Assembly (NCBI RefSeq): GCF_003573695.1
Contig: NC_039359.1
Coordinates: 160,168,451 to 160,232,450 of the forward strand
From: Papaver somniferum
Taxonomy: Eukaryota > Streptophyta > Magnoliopsida > Ranunculales > Papaveraceae
Direction of reading: 5' to 3'
DNA length: 64,000 nucleotides
Shown piece by piece: positions 44,884-55,430 of the stretch (positions are counted from its first letter, which is position 1; each line of letters opens with the position of its first letter). The translations under genes were made by a program, and so were the position numbers. The notes below the pieces were generated by a model that worked only from the letters and a program-made list of their open reading frames with translations, was not told the origin of the DNA and ran no database searches.

Positions 44884-47140
44884 ATGCTAGCGAGTGTACA
44901 TCAAAAAGACTTTATGGTTATTGCATGTTTAATAGGATCAATGCAGAGTATCTTATACCCCAAGGTCTCGCAAAGGCTATTATCAAAGCTTAAAGATGGT
45001 GCCCTAGGCATGGTTATGCGTACAAACCTACCTTTAACTGCTTGGGGAATATGCAATATTGACGCATCTTTACTTAATTCATTTTAGAACCCATATTAGT
45101 CAACCTTTTATGCGTACCAGTTGGTAACTGGATTTAAGCCTGATATTCATGTTCTTACGCATTTTTGGTTACACTATATATGTGCCATTACGAGTCCACA
45201 TCGTACTATGATGGGTCACGAAAATGATTAAGTAATTTTGTTGGATATTTACTCTCAACAATTATCCGCATTTTAAAACCTTTGGCATGAGATCTCTTAC
45301 CGCAAGATTTGCGGGCTATCATTTTAATGAGACAGTCTTCCCGTCGTTAAGGGAGATAAGAAAACGCATTTTCTAAGGGAACGACGGGAATTTTCGTGGT
45401 GTTCCCATTGTGTCTCATATTGATTTTTCTACTCTACAAATGTAAATGTGAAGTGACAAATAATAATCGATTTTCAGAATGTACACTAATGTCACTAAAG
45501 TGACAAGATCACACATACCAGCTGCAAATATTCCTGCAAGGTTAGAAATCCTCAGTATGGGGTACACCATAGACTAAGGTGTTGCAACTACACTTGGTGG
45601 AAGTGTAGTTGAGGCCGTGACTCCATAAAGGGAGATGGAGAGACCACCAGGTTTGATCAATGCTCACCTAGAAAGGAAGTAGATGAGTAAGGCACAACCT
45701 AATTTATATCATTAATGAAATCATCTCATTTAATTGTCTCTGACTATGTCCATGAATCAATACTGGAGGACGCTCCGAAGTTTTAAATGATTCTAGAGAA
45801 CAATGAAATCCTAACGAATTATGAGAATGCACATGAGTCAATAGAAGGATCATGCATGCACAGTGATGATATAATCCATAAATAGTTGCTCCAGAAGTAG
45901 AGCACAATGACATCGAACCATGTTTTATTTTGATTAATTTCAAATAAATAGCATATTTGGCCTATACACTCCAGGTAGAACTTAGTTCTTCGGCAAATAT
46001 ACAGGTATCTGGTGTGGTAGTGCTAACCAACCAAGTGTAAAGCCTATTGGACATACACAATTAATTTGTCACAAAGCATAATGAGAAGAAAGTAGTCTGA
46101 AAGTACAAAGACTCGCCTTGTGGCGCGAGGTTTCTCACAAAGCCCTGGAATTGTTCTCTTGTAATGAACGTTATAGAGTTTCGCTACTTAGTTAGCTTGG
46201 TAATTTCAAAAGGACTTGAAATGCAGCATATGTATGTGGTTGTTACGTATCTCTGAAAGAATCAAGAGATAAAAGATATTTCCAAAAGTACTTGAAAGAC
46301 TTTTGTTTCCCAAATCAAATGACTCTAAACCACATAATGCTTTTACAGTTAAATAGAATGCTCACGTATAGATTCAAGCAATCAGGCGGATGTGGTATAC
46401 CCGTCTAAGTGGCTATTTGATTTAGAGGGGATAGACAAGTAAGTTATTTTTCCTTGCGTATTCATAAGAAAGTTCCTGATTTGGAATTGTAGCTATTTAT
46501 GTTGATGGTACAGACATGATGTGCACTCTTGATGTAATAAGAGACCTTAAAAGCTATTTAAAATCTGAATTTGAGATGAAAAATCTAGGGAAAGCTCGAA
46601 TGAATACTGAGCTTGTGGTATATTATTCCACCAGTTTTCATATGTCTAAAGCTGTCAGGCAATTCAACAAAGACATGCATCATGATAACACTCCCATGAT
46701 TAGTCGAGGTTCAAATGTAAGTAAGTAACCATTTCGTCCAAAGGAATATGACGAAGATGTGTTGGGAGATGAAATTCCCATATCTAAGTACAATATACGC
46801 ATTGTTGTACTTAGTATAATAATGTACTCGATTAAATTTTACATCCTCAGGGAACTTGTTAGCTAGATATAGCTCCGCGCCAACGCAACGTCATTGGAAT
46901 GGTATAGTGAAAATAATCATGTACTTAAAAGTAACCGTTGACATAAATTTGTTTTATCCCTACAAATACATTAAAAGGAATGCTAATGAAAGTGCAATCC
47001 AAAAGTTGTTGATTATGAAGGAACAATAATCTCTTCTCCAACGAAAGTAATCAGAGGGAGATATGGTAGATTATAGTCTAAGTCATTACTAATATTCAGT
47101 TTCGAAAAATACATGACTAAAGGAACTGTCTGGAACAACT
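44884..47140 (+). pseudogene. Copia pol remnants (integrase end, reverse transcriptase, RNase H start)
   Basis: Integrase-like text KLKDGALGMVMRTNLPLTAW, then TGFKPDIHVLTHFWLHY and SPHRTMMGHEND (44980-45230) is followed by much-decayed linker. The reverse transcriptase end reads IAIYVDGTDMMCTLDVIRDL, then LKSEFEMKNLGKARMNTEL (46488-46620). The typical FRPKEYDEDVLGDEIP follows at about 46735, leading into an RNase H-like stretch to 47140. Many stops and frame changes separate the pieces. The catalytic YVDD is changed to YVDG. The order and motifs match plant Copia pol on the plus strand. Confidence 0.88.
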
Positions 47141-47149
47141 CTGAAACTA

Positions 47150-48203
47150 ATCAGGGGGAGATGCCGACATCAGGGGGAGGATCCAAGGATATGATGTCGA
47201 CATATTTTACTTCGAAATTGAAGTTGTGTTGTACTCTTTTTCCCTTCGATCGAGAATAGTTTTTCCCAAAGGGTTTTGTTACTCGACAAGGTTTTTAGCG
47301 AGACAATACTAAAAGCATCAAGTATATTGAACATTGAAGAAATGAAGATCGCGTTGATATTACTGAAAATATCTGAATCAAAGAAATGAAACGTGATAGT
47401 CTGTTAAGCAACATAACTTCCAGAATCAACAACAAGGTCTTATGAACAATCAAGTCACCAAAGTAAAGTGTGACAAACTTCTTCTGACTGCATCAGACTA
47501 ATGAAAATTTTCTGACATCAGGGGGAACATCTAATGGTGTGTTGAACTATTTTCCTTCACCGAGGTTATTTTTCCCCACAGGGTTTTGTTAATCGACAAG
47601 GTTTTTAATGAGACAACAACAAACACCGAGAATGTAATTTCCCAGCTAAGACTATTGTCTTTCCTACAAGGATTTTCTTCCTCAGGAGTTGTGAAGCGAC
47701 TAGTGAACTTCAACGGAGCAAAGTGATCATCTGCAACGGATTACCCTTACTTGCATCTGTCACGTTGTACTCTTTTCCCTTCGTCAAGGTTTTATCCCAC
47801 TGGGTTTTCCTTCTCAAGGTTTTAATGAGGCAACGTATACGCATCCAACTATGTTCTAAGTTTACTTAATGTTGTACTCTTTTTCTTTAGTTCGGGTATT
47901 GTCCCTCTGGGTTAGCCTGACGAAGTTTTAACGAGACAACTAACTTAAACTCAACGGTCTTTGAAGATCGTATTACATGTGATGAACTACATGTAAAATA
48001 CGAGGCAACATGTGGAGTACTACATTGAAGAGCTGTACCAAGGTTTTGTCCCACTGGGTTTTTCCTCGTCAAAGTTTTAATGAAGCAATTGTCTTAGACA
48101 CAATAGTCATCAAGAAGAGAACTACATTTGAAGACCTACATTCGAAGCATTTTATATGAAGAACTGCATTTGGAGTTCTATTGGACCGCACAAGGGGGAG
48201 TGG
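47150..48203 (+). repeat. Reiterated module before the Copia 3' LTR
   Basis: A unit of about 75 bp, GTTGTACTCTTTT-CCCTTCG followed by GGGTTTT and CAAGGTTTTTAA(T/C)GAG(G/A)CAA, occurs about five times (near 47230, 47545, 47762, 47870 and 48030). CATCAGGGGGAG purine-rich words lie between them. This is a decayed non-coding region between pol and the polypurine tract. Confidence 0.8.
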
Positions 48204-48356
48204 TGTAGAGCTTTAGCCCACGGATGTGCAGCCCAATATAATAGCTAGGGTTCTATTCCTATTGTATATAAAGAACTATCTATATAACACACAAAAACTG
48301 ATGAATGATATATTTTTCTCTATGTGCCTCTTTATCTTTCCCTATTATCTACTACA
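48204..48356 (+). repeat. 3' LTR of the decayed Copia
   Basis: Pairs with 32379-32531, the same 153-bp length. Confidence 0.9.
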
Positions 48357-48726
48357 AAAATTTCTTATATATATTCATTTTTCATTACACCTTGCATGCT
48401 ATTAAATGATGCATCTAAGAGCTATACAGGAGGAAATGAACGCATTTTACAATTACCTTACTTTTTCTTTGAATTGTAATTGTACCCCTTTCTCTACTCA
48501 AAGTTTTTGGCTCATAGCATATCAAAAAACTTTGAGAAAGAAAATTAAAACGAAAACACAGATACAGATCCCAAAGAGAGAACAAGTCCCTTTATACCTC
48601 TTTTGATAAGCTTTGAAATTGTTGTGCTTTTTGTCCCCGTGAATGAACAAAAGAAACACTGCAATATGGGGTTTGCAATAAGAGCATCTTTAAAAGCTTC
48701 GTCACCTGACTGACTCTTTTTCTTTT
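48357..48726. other. Spacer and left part of the distal duplicated block (unit 2)
   Basis: From 48620 it matches 19440 onward. No gene supported; a 66-codon frame at 48406 has no recognisable domain. Confidence 0.55.
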
Positions 48727-50138
48727 GGGCTATTTTGCGGTTCCTCCACTTCCAAGATAGCTAATTGGCGTTTCCTCCCCAAAAAGATTGAAACTAGGGA
48801 ATCCTCCCATCGTTAGTTTTTCCATCCAAATCTCAGTTAGCCGCGTCAGCAAAAATGAATACGTGGATAAAATTTACACGTGTCTCCTGAACTACCCAAA
48901 ATACCCTCATGTTTTCCACTAATTCCATAACTCATTTTCACCCAAAACCGTAAAATCGATTCACTTATTGAAAACAGCAGAAAACATGATTTGATTTTAC
49001 TAGATGGAGAACCCACACTTCCACTTCTTGATACCGATTCTCCACCAGTACGCCACTACCACCTCCATCGATGAAAACCCATGAAACAAATGCGGGTATC
49101 GATTCAATTTAACAAAAATTAACCCCCAATTTCAGAAATCTTTCTTCTCAGACGCTTAATTCCTTTTCAGAAATCTTCAATCCCATATAAACCCTTAATT
49201 CTTTCTTTAATCTCATTAATGAGGGGTCCCTGAACTGTGGTTGTTCCAGCACTTTTATAGCTGAAATCACCCCTGCAAAATCGAATTAGGAAAGTACCTA
49301 AATATTGCTTTAATATTCTCCATCCATTGCTTAAATCAAACGGCAGAAGATCCCTGTAATTTCGGTTAGGCTTAATATCAAACACTTGCCTTACATTTGG
49401 ATCTACAACAACAACAAATTTGGGAATTTCGACTGTAACTGAATTTGGGTTTTGTCGGAATCAAATCTTGGATATTGTGAAGTTATGCTATGAATTCTTT
49501 CCATCTCGTTGATGATTTAGCAACAACAACAGAAATTTAGGGTAGCCGTGTATAAATGGTTGGAATCATGGGATTTCATATGCAATTTGGGTATAATTAA
49601 ATAAAGTGAACTTGATGGATGAAATTATAATAGTCGGTGGTGAAGTGTTGTTCGTGGTGGCTGTATTGGTAGATCTGAAATGTAATTGAAGATGGAATGA
49701 AATTGGGCTTTTGATGTGGCCTGAGATTGAGTACTATTACAGGCTTGAGATATGAATGAATATGGAGCCTTAAATCTAATTGGTATTAGTGGTGTCTAGA
49801 GGTTCAGAATATGTAAAATGGAGTGAGTATGATTTTCTGGCGATTGATTGAGCTGGTTTAGTGAAGGAGGGTGATGTACTCGAACTTGAAAGGATTTTGC
49901 TTTTAAGAAATGGTGATGGTCAGACGGTCGTAATTTGGAAAGGGCCAACGAAAGAGATGAGGTTATTTTCGAAACTTTGTCTGACACATGTATATTTTTC
50001 CACGTGTATACTTCTGTTGACTCAACTAACTGAGATCTGGATGGAAAAATTAACGATGGGAGGAAACACTAATTTTGATCTTTTTGGAGAGAAAACGCTA
50101 ATTAGCTATCTTGAGAGGGGAGGAAACGCAAAATGCCC
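48727..50138. mobile_element. Long-TIR (MULE-like) insertion in the distal duplicated block
   Basis: The outer 140 bp or so are inverted copies: left GGGCTATTTTGCGGTTCCTCC, complement of right GGGCATTTTGCGTTTCCTCC. Both then carry AAGATAGCTAATT, CAAAAAGAT and TTTCCATCCA blocks and an ACACGTG stretch. The unit 1 copy lacks it. The interior (48900-50000) holds only short frames. T-rich tracts immediately flank the TIRs, and a 16-bp direct repeat lies just outside them. Confidence 0.85.
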
Positions 50139-50565
50139 TTTTTTTATGGAGTCACCTGACTGACTCGACTCAACCCAAAATCTCACAAAACTAGTGCAAC
50201 CCAAGCAAGCATCCCTACCTATAATTCAAAACAATATCATTATTCATACACTTTGGTAATCATATGACAATGATTTTCTATGTCTATAACTAAAACCCTA
50301 ACTTTTGGTGACCCCCCTTTCAAAGAAAAAGAGCTGGGCAATATTGAACTTGCAAACCTTTTTCTTCATAACTCTTCAACTTTATCTTTGACTCTTTTTT
50401 CTTCAAAAATGAAAAGAAAATCAAAGAGATATTATTGGATAACGCTCCCTTCTCTTCAACAAGTGTGGGGCAGCAGACAATAAAAGTGATTCACATGCAA
50501 GTGTATGTATGAGTATGAATCTTGAATTTTCATATTTTTCTTTTATGTTGGATGGTAGTAGAAAA
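50139..50565. other. Right part of the distal duplicated block (unit 2)
   Basis: Matches 19535-19900, including ACCCTAACTTT and the ATTATTGGATAAC block. It ends where D2 begins. Confidence 0.7.
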
Positions 50566-51736
50566 CCTGGCTAAATTGGGACCTATGGATTTTTTCATCC
50601 ATCCCATAAAGAATGATAAGGGGTGTCTAAGTTTGATGAAACTGCCATTTTACCCTCTATCAAATATTGATACTACTAATTTGTCCCCATCAAATCCTAA
50701 TCATAAAATTAAAAACTAAAATCAAAATCATAAAACTAAAATCATAAAATTTAAAAACTAAAATCAAAATCAAAATCATAAAATTAAAATCATAAAATTA
50801 AAAACTAAAATCAAAACCAAATTCATTTCCATCTCCACTTCAAATGATTCTTCTTCTTTTCTTCTCAACCCAATCCTATAAATTAGGTTTTAGTAACATA
50901 AAATTGCTCAAAAATTGAAAATTTTGAAATCAAATTTTTCCTGATTTATCAGAATCGGTTAACGTTAATGTATATGTGATCCGATTGCAAATAGAAACGG
51001 TTTGCGTTCATGCCCACAAACACCGATTGTCCTTGACATGTTTTCTGGTTCGAGAAATTTGAACCAGAATCAGATTACATTAGCACTTATAAAAACCGAT
51101 TGTTGATGTATAATGTTAGAATCGGATTTTATATGTGTGTCGAGTAAACCGATTGTTGCTCTCAATTTTTCTGTATCTTTTTTTGTTATAATCGGATTAC
51201 ATGAGCATTCTTATAAACAGATTCTTGTTGTGCAATGTCAGGAAGCGATTTTTACATATGTATCGTGTAAACCGATTCTGGTTAACCCATTTTTTTCCAG
51301 TTAATACTCGATCATAAAATGAGTATGAAATCTTACTCGATTTCATTTCATTAATTCGGGTATAAAATGAATTTTAATTTTATTTGATGTTTAACAACAC
51401 ATAATTCACAGATAAAAAAGAGAAAATTTACCCACAATCGGTTTACGTTCATGCCAATATAAACCGATTATGAATAATCGGTTGATTTTCATGTCCATAT
51501 AAACCGATTCTGGGTAGAAGCTAGTTTCAAAAAATCTCTGTATGTTTTCGAGGTTACAATCGGTATATGTTTTTGATAACATATACCGATTCTGAGTTGG
51601 TGTTCTTCAAAAAGTTTCAAATTTTCATTTTTTTATCAAGTTCAGATGATTAATTAACACAAGTTAATTTCACATCTAACACTATATTTTACCACTAATC
51701 ACCCGAAATTAACACTAATTAATCAGGGGTAAATTA
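50566..51736 (+). mobile_element. Element D2: gene-less D-family element, right end interrupted by B2
   Basis: The start CCTGGCTAAATTGGGACCTA matches the complement of the D1 right end, and the following TTCATCCA block is shared. The right end (GATTAATTAGTGTTA on the minus strand) corresponds to a site about 150-180 bp inside D1, so the last part of D2 is missing or displaced by B2. A stretch of (T)AAAATCATAAAATTAAAA repeats lies at 50695-50820. Confidence 0.75.
50940..51605. repeat. D-family palindrome array (D2)
   Basis: It contains the perfect pair AATCGGTTTA (51436-51445) and TAAACCGATT (51460-51469) with a 14-nt spacer, and many similar pairs. No coding sequence overlaps it. Confidence 0.9.
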
Positions 51737-52057
51737 GGAACGCGCAATTGGGGGATAAAAAAAGTAATTGTGGGATATTGATTACTTCCCCCAACCCATG
51801 GTGTGTGCTAAGGGGTGATTTTTGAGTATGAAAATACTAAAATACCCTTTGATTAATTAAAAAACATTATGAAAAGACCATTATATCCTTTCTACTAAAA
51901 CTTAAAATCAAAAACCAAACCATTTATCCCCCATTCTCAAATCAGTTCTGGCACCGACGGTTAGGTTTTTGAAAAAAAAAATTCTTCATCCTTTCTTCGT
52001 CGATTAATCGTCGATTCAAAAATCTATTCGTCGATTAACCTGCCCAAATCATAAACA

Positions 52058-53326
52058 ATGCCTCCACGAAAGAAAACAAATGCCCAATCGTCAAAATCGA
52101 TAGGTCAACAAAAACACGAACAAATAATTGCTAAGATTGCTCAAGAGCAAGAAGAAGCAGCAGATTCGGACAATCAACCTCTCGCAACCATGGCTTCTGT
52201 GAGAAGGTAAGTGATTTTAAACTACTTTATGAGTGTTTAAATCGATGTTATAACAATGGGTTTAGGTTAGAATCGCGAACCCCAACTGAATCAGTTGATT
52301 TTCAGTGAGTACCGGCACTAAAATATGTATGAATACAGTGTCGGCTTTGTGTTCCGGCATTCAATCTTGGATGAATGCAATGCCGTTTCCAACCCCAGAT
52401 TCACCTGAAACTGAATTTTCCCTACCGACATAGAATTTGGGTCGAAGTCTATGCCGGTTTTTAGTACCGACAGTCTTTAATAATAATTCGCGTATACCGG
52501 TAGTGGACTTGAAACATACATGAGAGTTTTTGAATTTGTCACCAGTACTGGCATAGATTTTGGGTTGCATTATATGCCGGTTTTGGGTACCGGCATTCTT
52601 TTGTAATAATTCGAGCATGCCGGTAGTGGACTTAAAACATACAGGAAAACTTAAGAATTTGTCACCTATACCGGCATAGATTTTAGGTTGATTTGTTTTC
52701 CGGTACAAGGTTACGACATGGAATTGATTTATTTCGAGAGTGCCGGTAGTAGTCTTTTGATATCCAGGAGAATTACATATGACTACCGGCATTCTCGATA
52801 GTCAATGTTCACTGCTGGAACATTTAACCGGCGTGGTTAGTTTAAGTAAATAAATGCCTATACAAAAACTGAAAGTGAGTTGTCTCACATTCATTTCGTG
52901 TTCTTATGATATAGGTCAAAAGCCAAGGAATCTAACAAAAGAAAAACTAAAGATGCGGTCACTAAGAGAAGAAGGAAGGACGGTCTTGATACTCCTCAAT
53001 CTCTCCCTCCTCGAGGGAAAGATGAAGGTCGCAAAAAACGTTTGGAGGATGAGACAAGAGGGACAATTTGGGAGAGTGGTGGTGACCGTAGTCGAGTTGT
53101 AATCCGTGATCACGATGATCAAGATGAGCAAGATGAAGAGGAAAGTGAGGATGAAGATAATGTGGTTCCTCCAAGTCAATTAGCAAGCCAAACTGAAGTT
53201 GGTGGGCCAAGTCAACAACCAACACAATACAATGGCAAGAAGGGCAAAGGCAAAGTGAAAGTTAAAGGTTCTCACCTTCCTCATATTAATGACATGATAC
53301 CTGACCTTGAACGTGGTAGAATTTAG
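52058..53326 (+). pseudogene. B2 two-exon gene, N-terminal part of a PMD-element protein without the PMD
   Basis: Exon 1 is 52058-52206 (MPPRKKTNAQSSKSIGQQKH) and exon 2 52915-53326, joined in the same phase as A2 exons 1 and 2, for 186 residues. The product is basic at first, then acidic (DHDDQDEQDEEESEDEDN). After the TAG, the same frame continues GEAPEPKTLFGYKH, matching the A1 text VLFGYKDSW at the end of its exon 2. So the gene is a relative of the A-family PMD gene that has gained a stop and lost the PMD exons, which are replaced by an array (53430-53720). It may still make the short protein. Function is unknown. Confidence 0.6.
52310..52845. repeat. B-family palindrome array inside intron 1 (B2)
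   Basis: (T)ACCGGCATA and TATGCCGGT words pair around spacers such as GATTTTGGGTTGCAT. Units of about 115 bp repeat three times between 52430 and 52720. Confidence 0.87.
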
Positions 53327-53429
53327 GGTGAAGCTCCGGAACCGAAAACACTATTTGGATACAAACACTATTTGTGTCAAATTACCTCTTTTACAGAGTT
53401 TAAATGTGGCAAGATCACATAAATTTCTA

Positions 53430-53720
53430 AGTTTTCTCCAGTACCGGCATGCTCTAAAAGAGCAAAATCAATGCCGGTTTCCTAAATGAAAGAGTTTCGG
53501 CATTCAACTATGTTTGGATACTATGCCGGTGGTCTGCAATCTCCTTGGAAAATATGTTTTTGACAGAAAACTGGCACTGTTATGATGTTAACTTCTATGA
53601 CGTACTGATTTCTCTGGATGTTTTTCTGTATTTCTGGCATGATTTCAAAACAACAATCTACACCGGCACCAAAGTTCCGGCGTCATAATTATTAAACATA
53701 ACTATCCCGGCAAAGGCATC
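53430..53720. repeat. B-family palindrome array downstream of exon 2 (B2)
   Basis: TACCGGCATG, ATGCCGGTTT, CACCGGCACC and related words every 25-45 nt. Confidence 0.78.
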
Positions 53721-53798
53721 AAAATATGATTTAATATTTACAATTCAAACTTCCAAAAAAAAAAAAGGTTGCGTATTAGTGAACCACATATATCGAAA

Positions 53799-54181
53799 TT
53801 ACTCATGATCGCTTCCACACGTATTAACTTGAATCTCCTCCTCTTGAAGAGGTTTATTTGATAAGGCCAACGCATCCCAAAATTGGTGATTCTCCTCGTA
53901 CAGTGCCATCCATCCCTTCCGGATATTTGGATCTAGATCCTCGTTTTTTACCATCCAACAAACAGGTGGCAATGGAAAATTTTCTTTAACTTTTTCAATA
54001 ACGAAATGATTACCGTTCACGAACGCCAAAACAACTTTTCTCTTCTTAAGGGATCCTTCGCATTTTTGCCACTTTGGGGTAAATGTTACTTTTACGGTGG
54101 GGGTAAAATAATGAACAACACATCTAAATGTATCCGCCACTAGATGCCCACAAAGCGACATTCTCATCCAATATTGAAAAG
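53799..54181 (-). pseudogene. C-terminal part of a convergent transposon protein (possibly OTU-like), cut by an LTR
   Basis: The minus-strand frame encodes about 127 residues with VVLAFVNGNHFVIEKVKENF, then PLPPVCWMV and GWMALYEENHQFWDALALS, ending CGSDHE at 53799. The NHF...PLPPV-W pattern and its C-terminal location resemble OTU-like cysteine protease proteins of plant Mutator-like elements, and the D1 fragment at 20881-21138 has the same layout. The N-terminal part is separated by the Copia LTR starting at 54182; the first ten codons of the open frame come from LTR sequence. The identification is by pattern memory only. Confidence 0.5.
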
Positions 54182-55152
54182 TGAAAAAGCGGGGGTCTAA
54201 CAACACCACCAAATATTTCGCTTAGCAATCTGTATGGTCTAACTCCGAAATACTTTGCTAGAGAATCAACTAGACAGTCAAACTCAATCTAGATTAAAGT
54301 ATCTCAAGGAGTCAATATCTCTCACTTGTTTTGATTTACTCAAGCTAAAACATTAGCGAGTTTTTAATCAAACACAAGGAATAACTTGGACAGTACCAAA
54401 GACCAAAATCCAAGGATCAATCAATATCAATCAACAACCAAAGGTTGGATTTCCAATTGATGATCTTAACGCACAACCTGTATTATTTCAATTATATAAA
54501 ATATAATGCGGAAAAGAAATAACACAGACTCCAGAAGTTTTATTAACGAGGAAACCGCAAATACAGAAAAACCCCGGGACCTAGTCCAGATTGAATACAC
54601 ACTGTATTAAGCCGCTACAGACACTAGCCTACTACAAGCTAACTTCGGACTGGACTATAGTTGAACCCCAATCAGTCTCCCACCGATTCAAGGTACAGTT
54701 GTACTCCCACGCCTCTGATCCCAGCAGGATACTGCGCACTTGATTCCCTTAGCTGATCTCACCCACAACTAAGAGTTGCTGCAACCCAAAATCGCAGACT
54801 TGATAATAAACAAATCTGTCTCACACAGAAAAGTCTATCAAAGGATAAATCTGTCTCCCACAGAAAAACCATAGGTTTTGTTCCGTCTTAAGATATAAAA
54901 TCAAGGTGAACAGGAACCAATTGATAATCCGGTCTTATATTCCCGAAGAACAGCCTAGATTAATCAATCACCTCTCAACAATGACTACACAAGCAGTTTG
55001 TCGAGGAATCACAAACAGTGAGACGAAGATGTTTGTGACTTCTTTATCTTGCCCAACGGAGAACTCTCACGATCTCAAGCCAATCAATAGATTGTACTCG
55101 TACGATAGAAGATGCAAGATCAGATCACATAACTACGATAAAAGTAGTATCG
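54182..55152 (-). repeat. 3'-side LTR segment
   Basis: Matches 62906-63878 with scattered substitutions and small indels. The match ends abruptly at the CACTAGTACAAA sequence at 55159. Confidence 0.85.
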
Positions 55153-55430
55153 GTCTGGCACTAGTACAAACCTTCACATAGGCCACGTTTTTTGGTTTAC
55201 AACCCAGCCATGTTTCGGGTTATTTGCGTGGCTACTGGTCATAGGTATAACTATAGCCACATTTTATGCTACTCTATAGCCATAATGGACTATTTGGTCA
55301 TGTGTTTAAACCTAATCCCATCAACTGTAGTCATAAGGCACCTTTTGGCCATGGGTTCAAGTATAAACCCATCACCTGTAGCCATAGGTGAGAATATGGC
55401 CACATTAAGCAATTATGTATGTGTCTAGTT
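55153..55430. repeat. Possible CACTA-type end with subterminal repeats
   Basis: The junction CACTAGTACAAACC (55159-55172) breaks the LTR match. It is followed by recurring (T/A)TAGCCA(C/T), GGCCATGGGTT and GGCCAC words in both orientations. CACTA at a sharp boundary with subterminal repeats suits an En/Spm-like terminus, but no matching opposite end was found. Confidence 0.35.

Larger units (their letters stand above)
32379..48356 (+). mobile_element. Decayed Copia retrotransposon with 153-bp LTRs, split by a Gypsy element
   Basis: Two 153-bp LTRs (32379-32531 and 48204-48356) start TGTAG and end CTACA. The 5' LTR is followed by AACGTTATCAAGCACG, a primer-site sequence of the type seen in some plant Copia elements. 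The 3' LTR is preceded by a polypurine tract AAGGGGGAG (48192-48200). Removing the nested Gypsy element leaves about 7.1 kb. The pol relics at 44.9-47.1 kb are full of stops. The flanks (TCCGT and AAAAT) do not form a target duplication. Confidence 0.88.
20419..50565 (+). repeat. Tandem segmental duplication, unit 2
   Basis: This is the second copy of the duplicated block, starting within a fragment of IDD exon 2 and ending in the distal spacer interrupted by a MULE-like insertion. It has grown to about 30 kb through D1, A2, a C-type fragment, a LINE, a Copia with a nested Gypsy element, and the MULE. Copy divergence is visible but alignments remain easy by eye, so the event is old yet not ancient. 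The right end is uncertain because element D2 is inserted there. Confidence 0.78.
51737..54181 (+). mobile_element. Element B2: B-family transposon with genes, cut by a Copia LTR at 54182
   Basis: It begins GGAACGCGCAATTGGGGGAT like the complement of the B1 right end. It holds a two-exon gene, two CCGGCAT-type arrays and the tail of a convergent gene. The minus-strand Copia LTR at 54182 interrupts the convergent gene, and the other TIR is not in the window. Confidence 0.72.
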
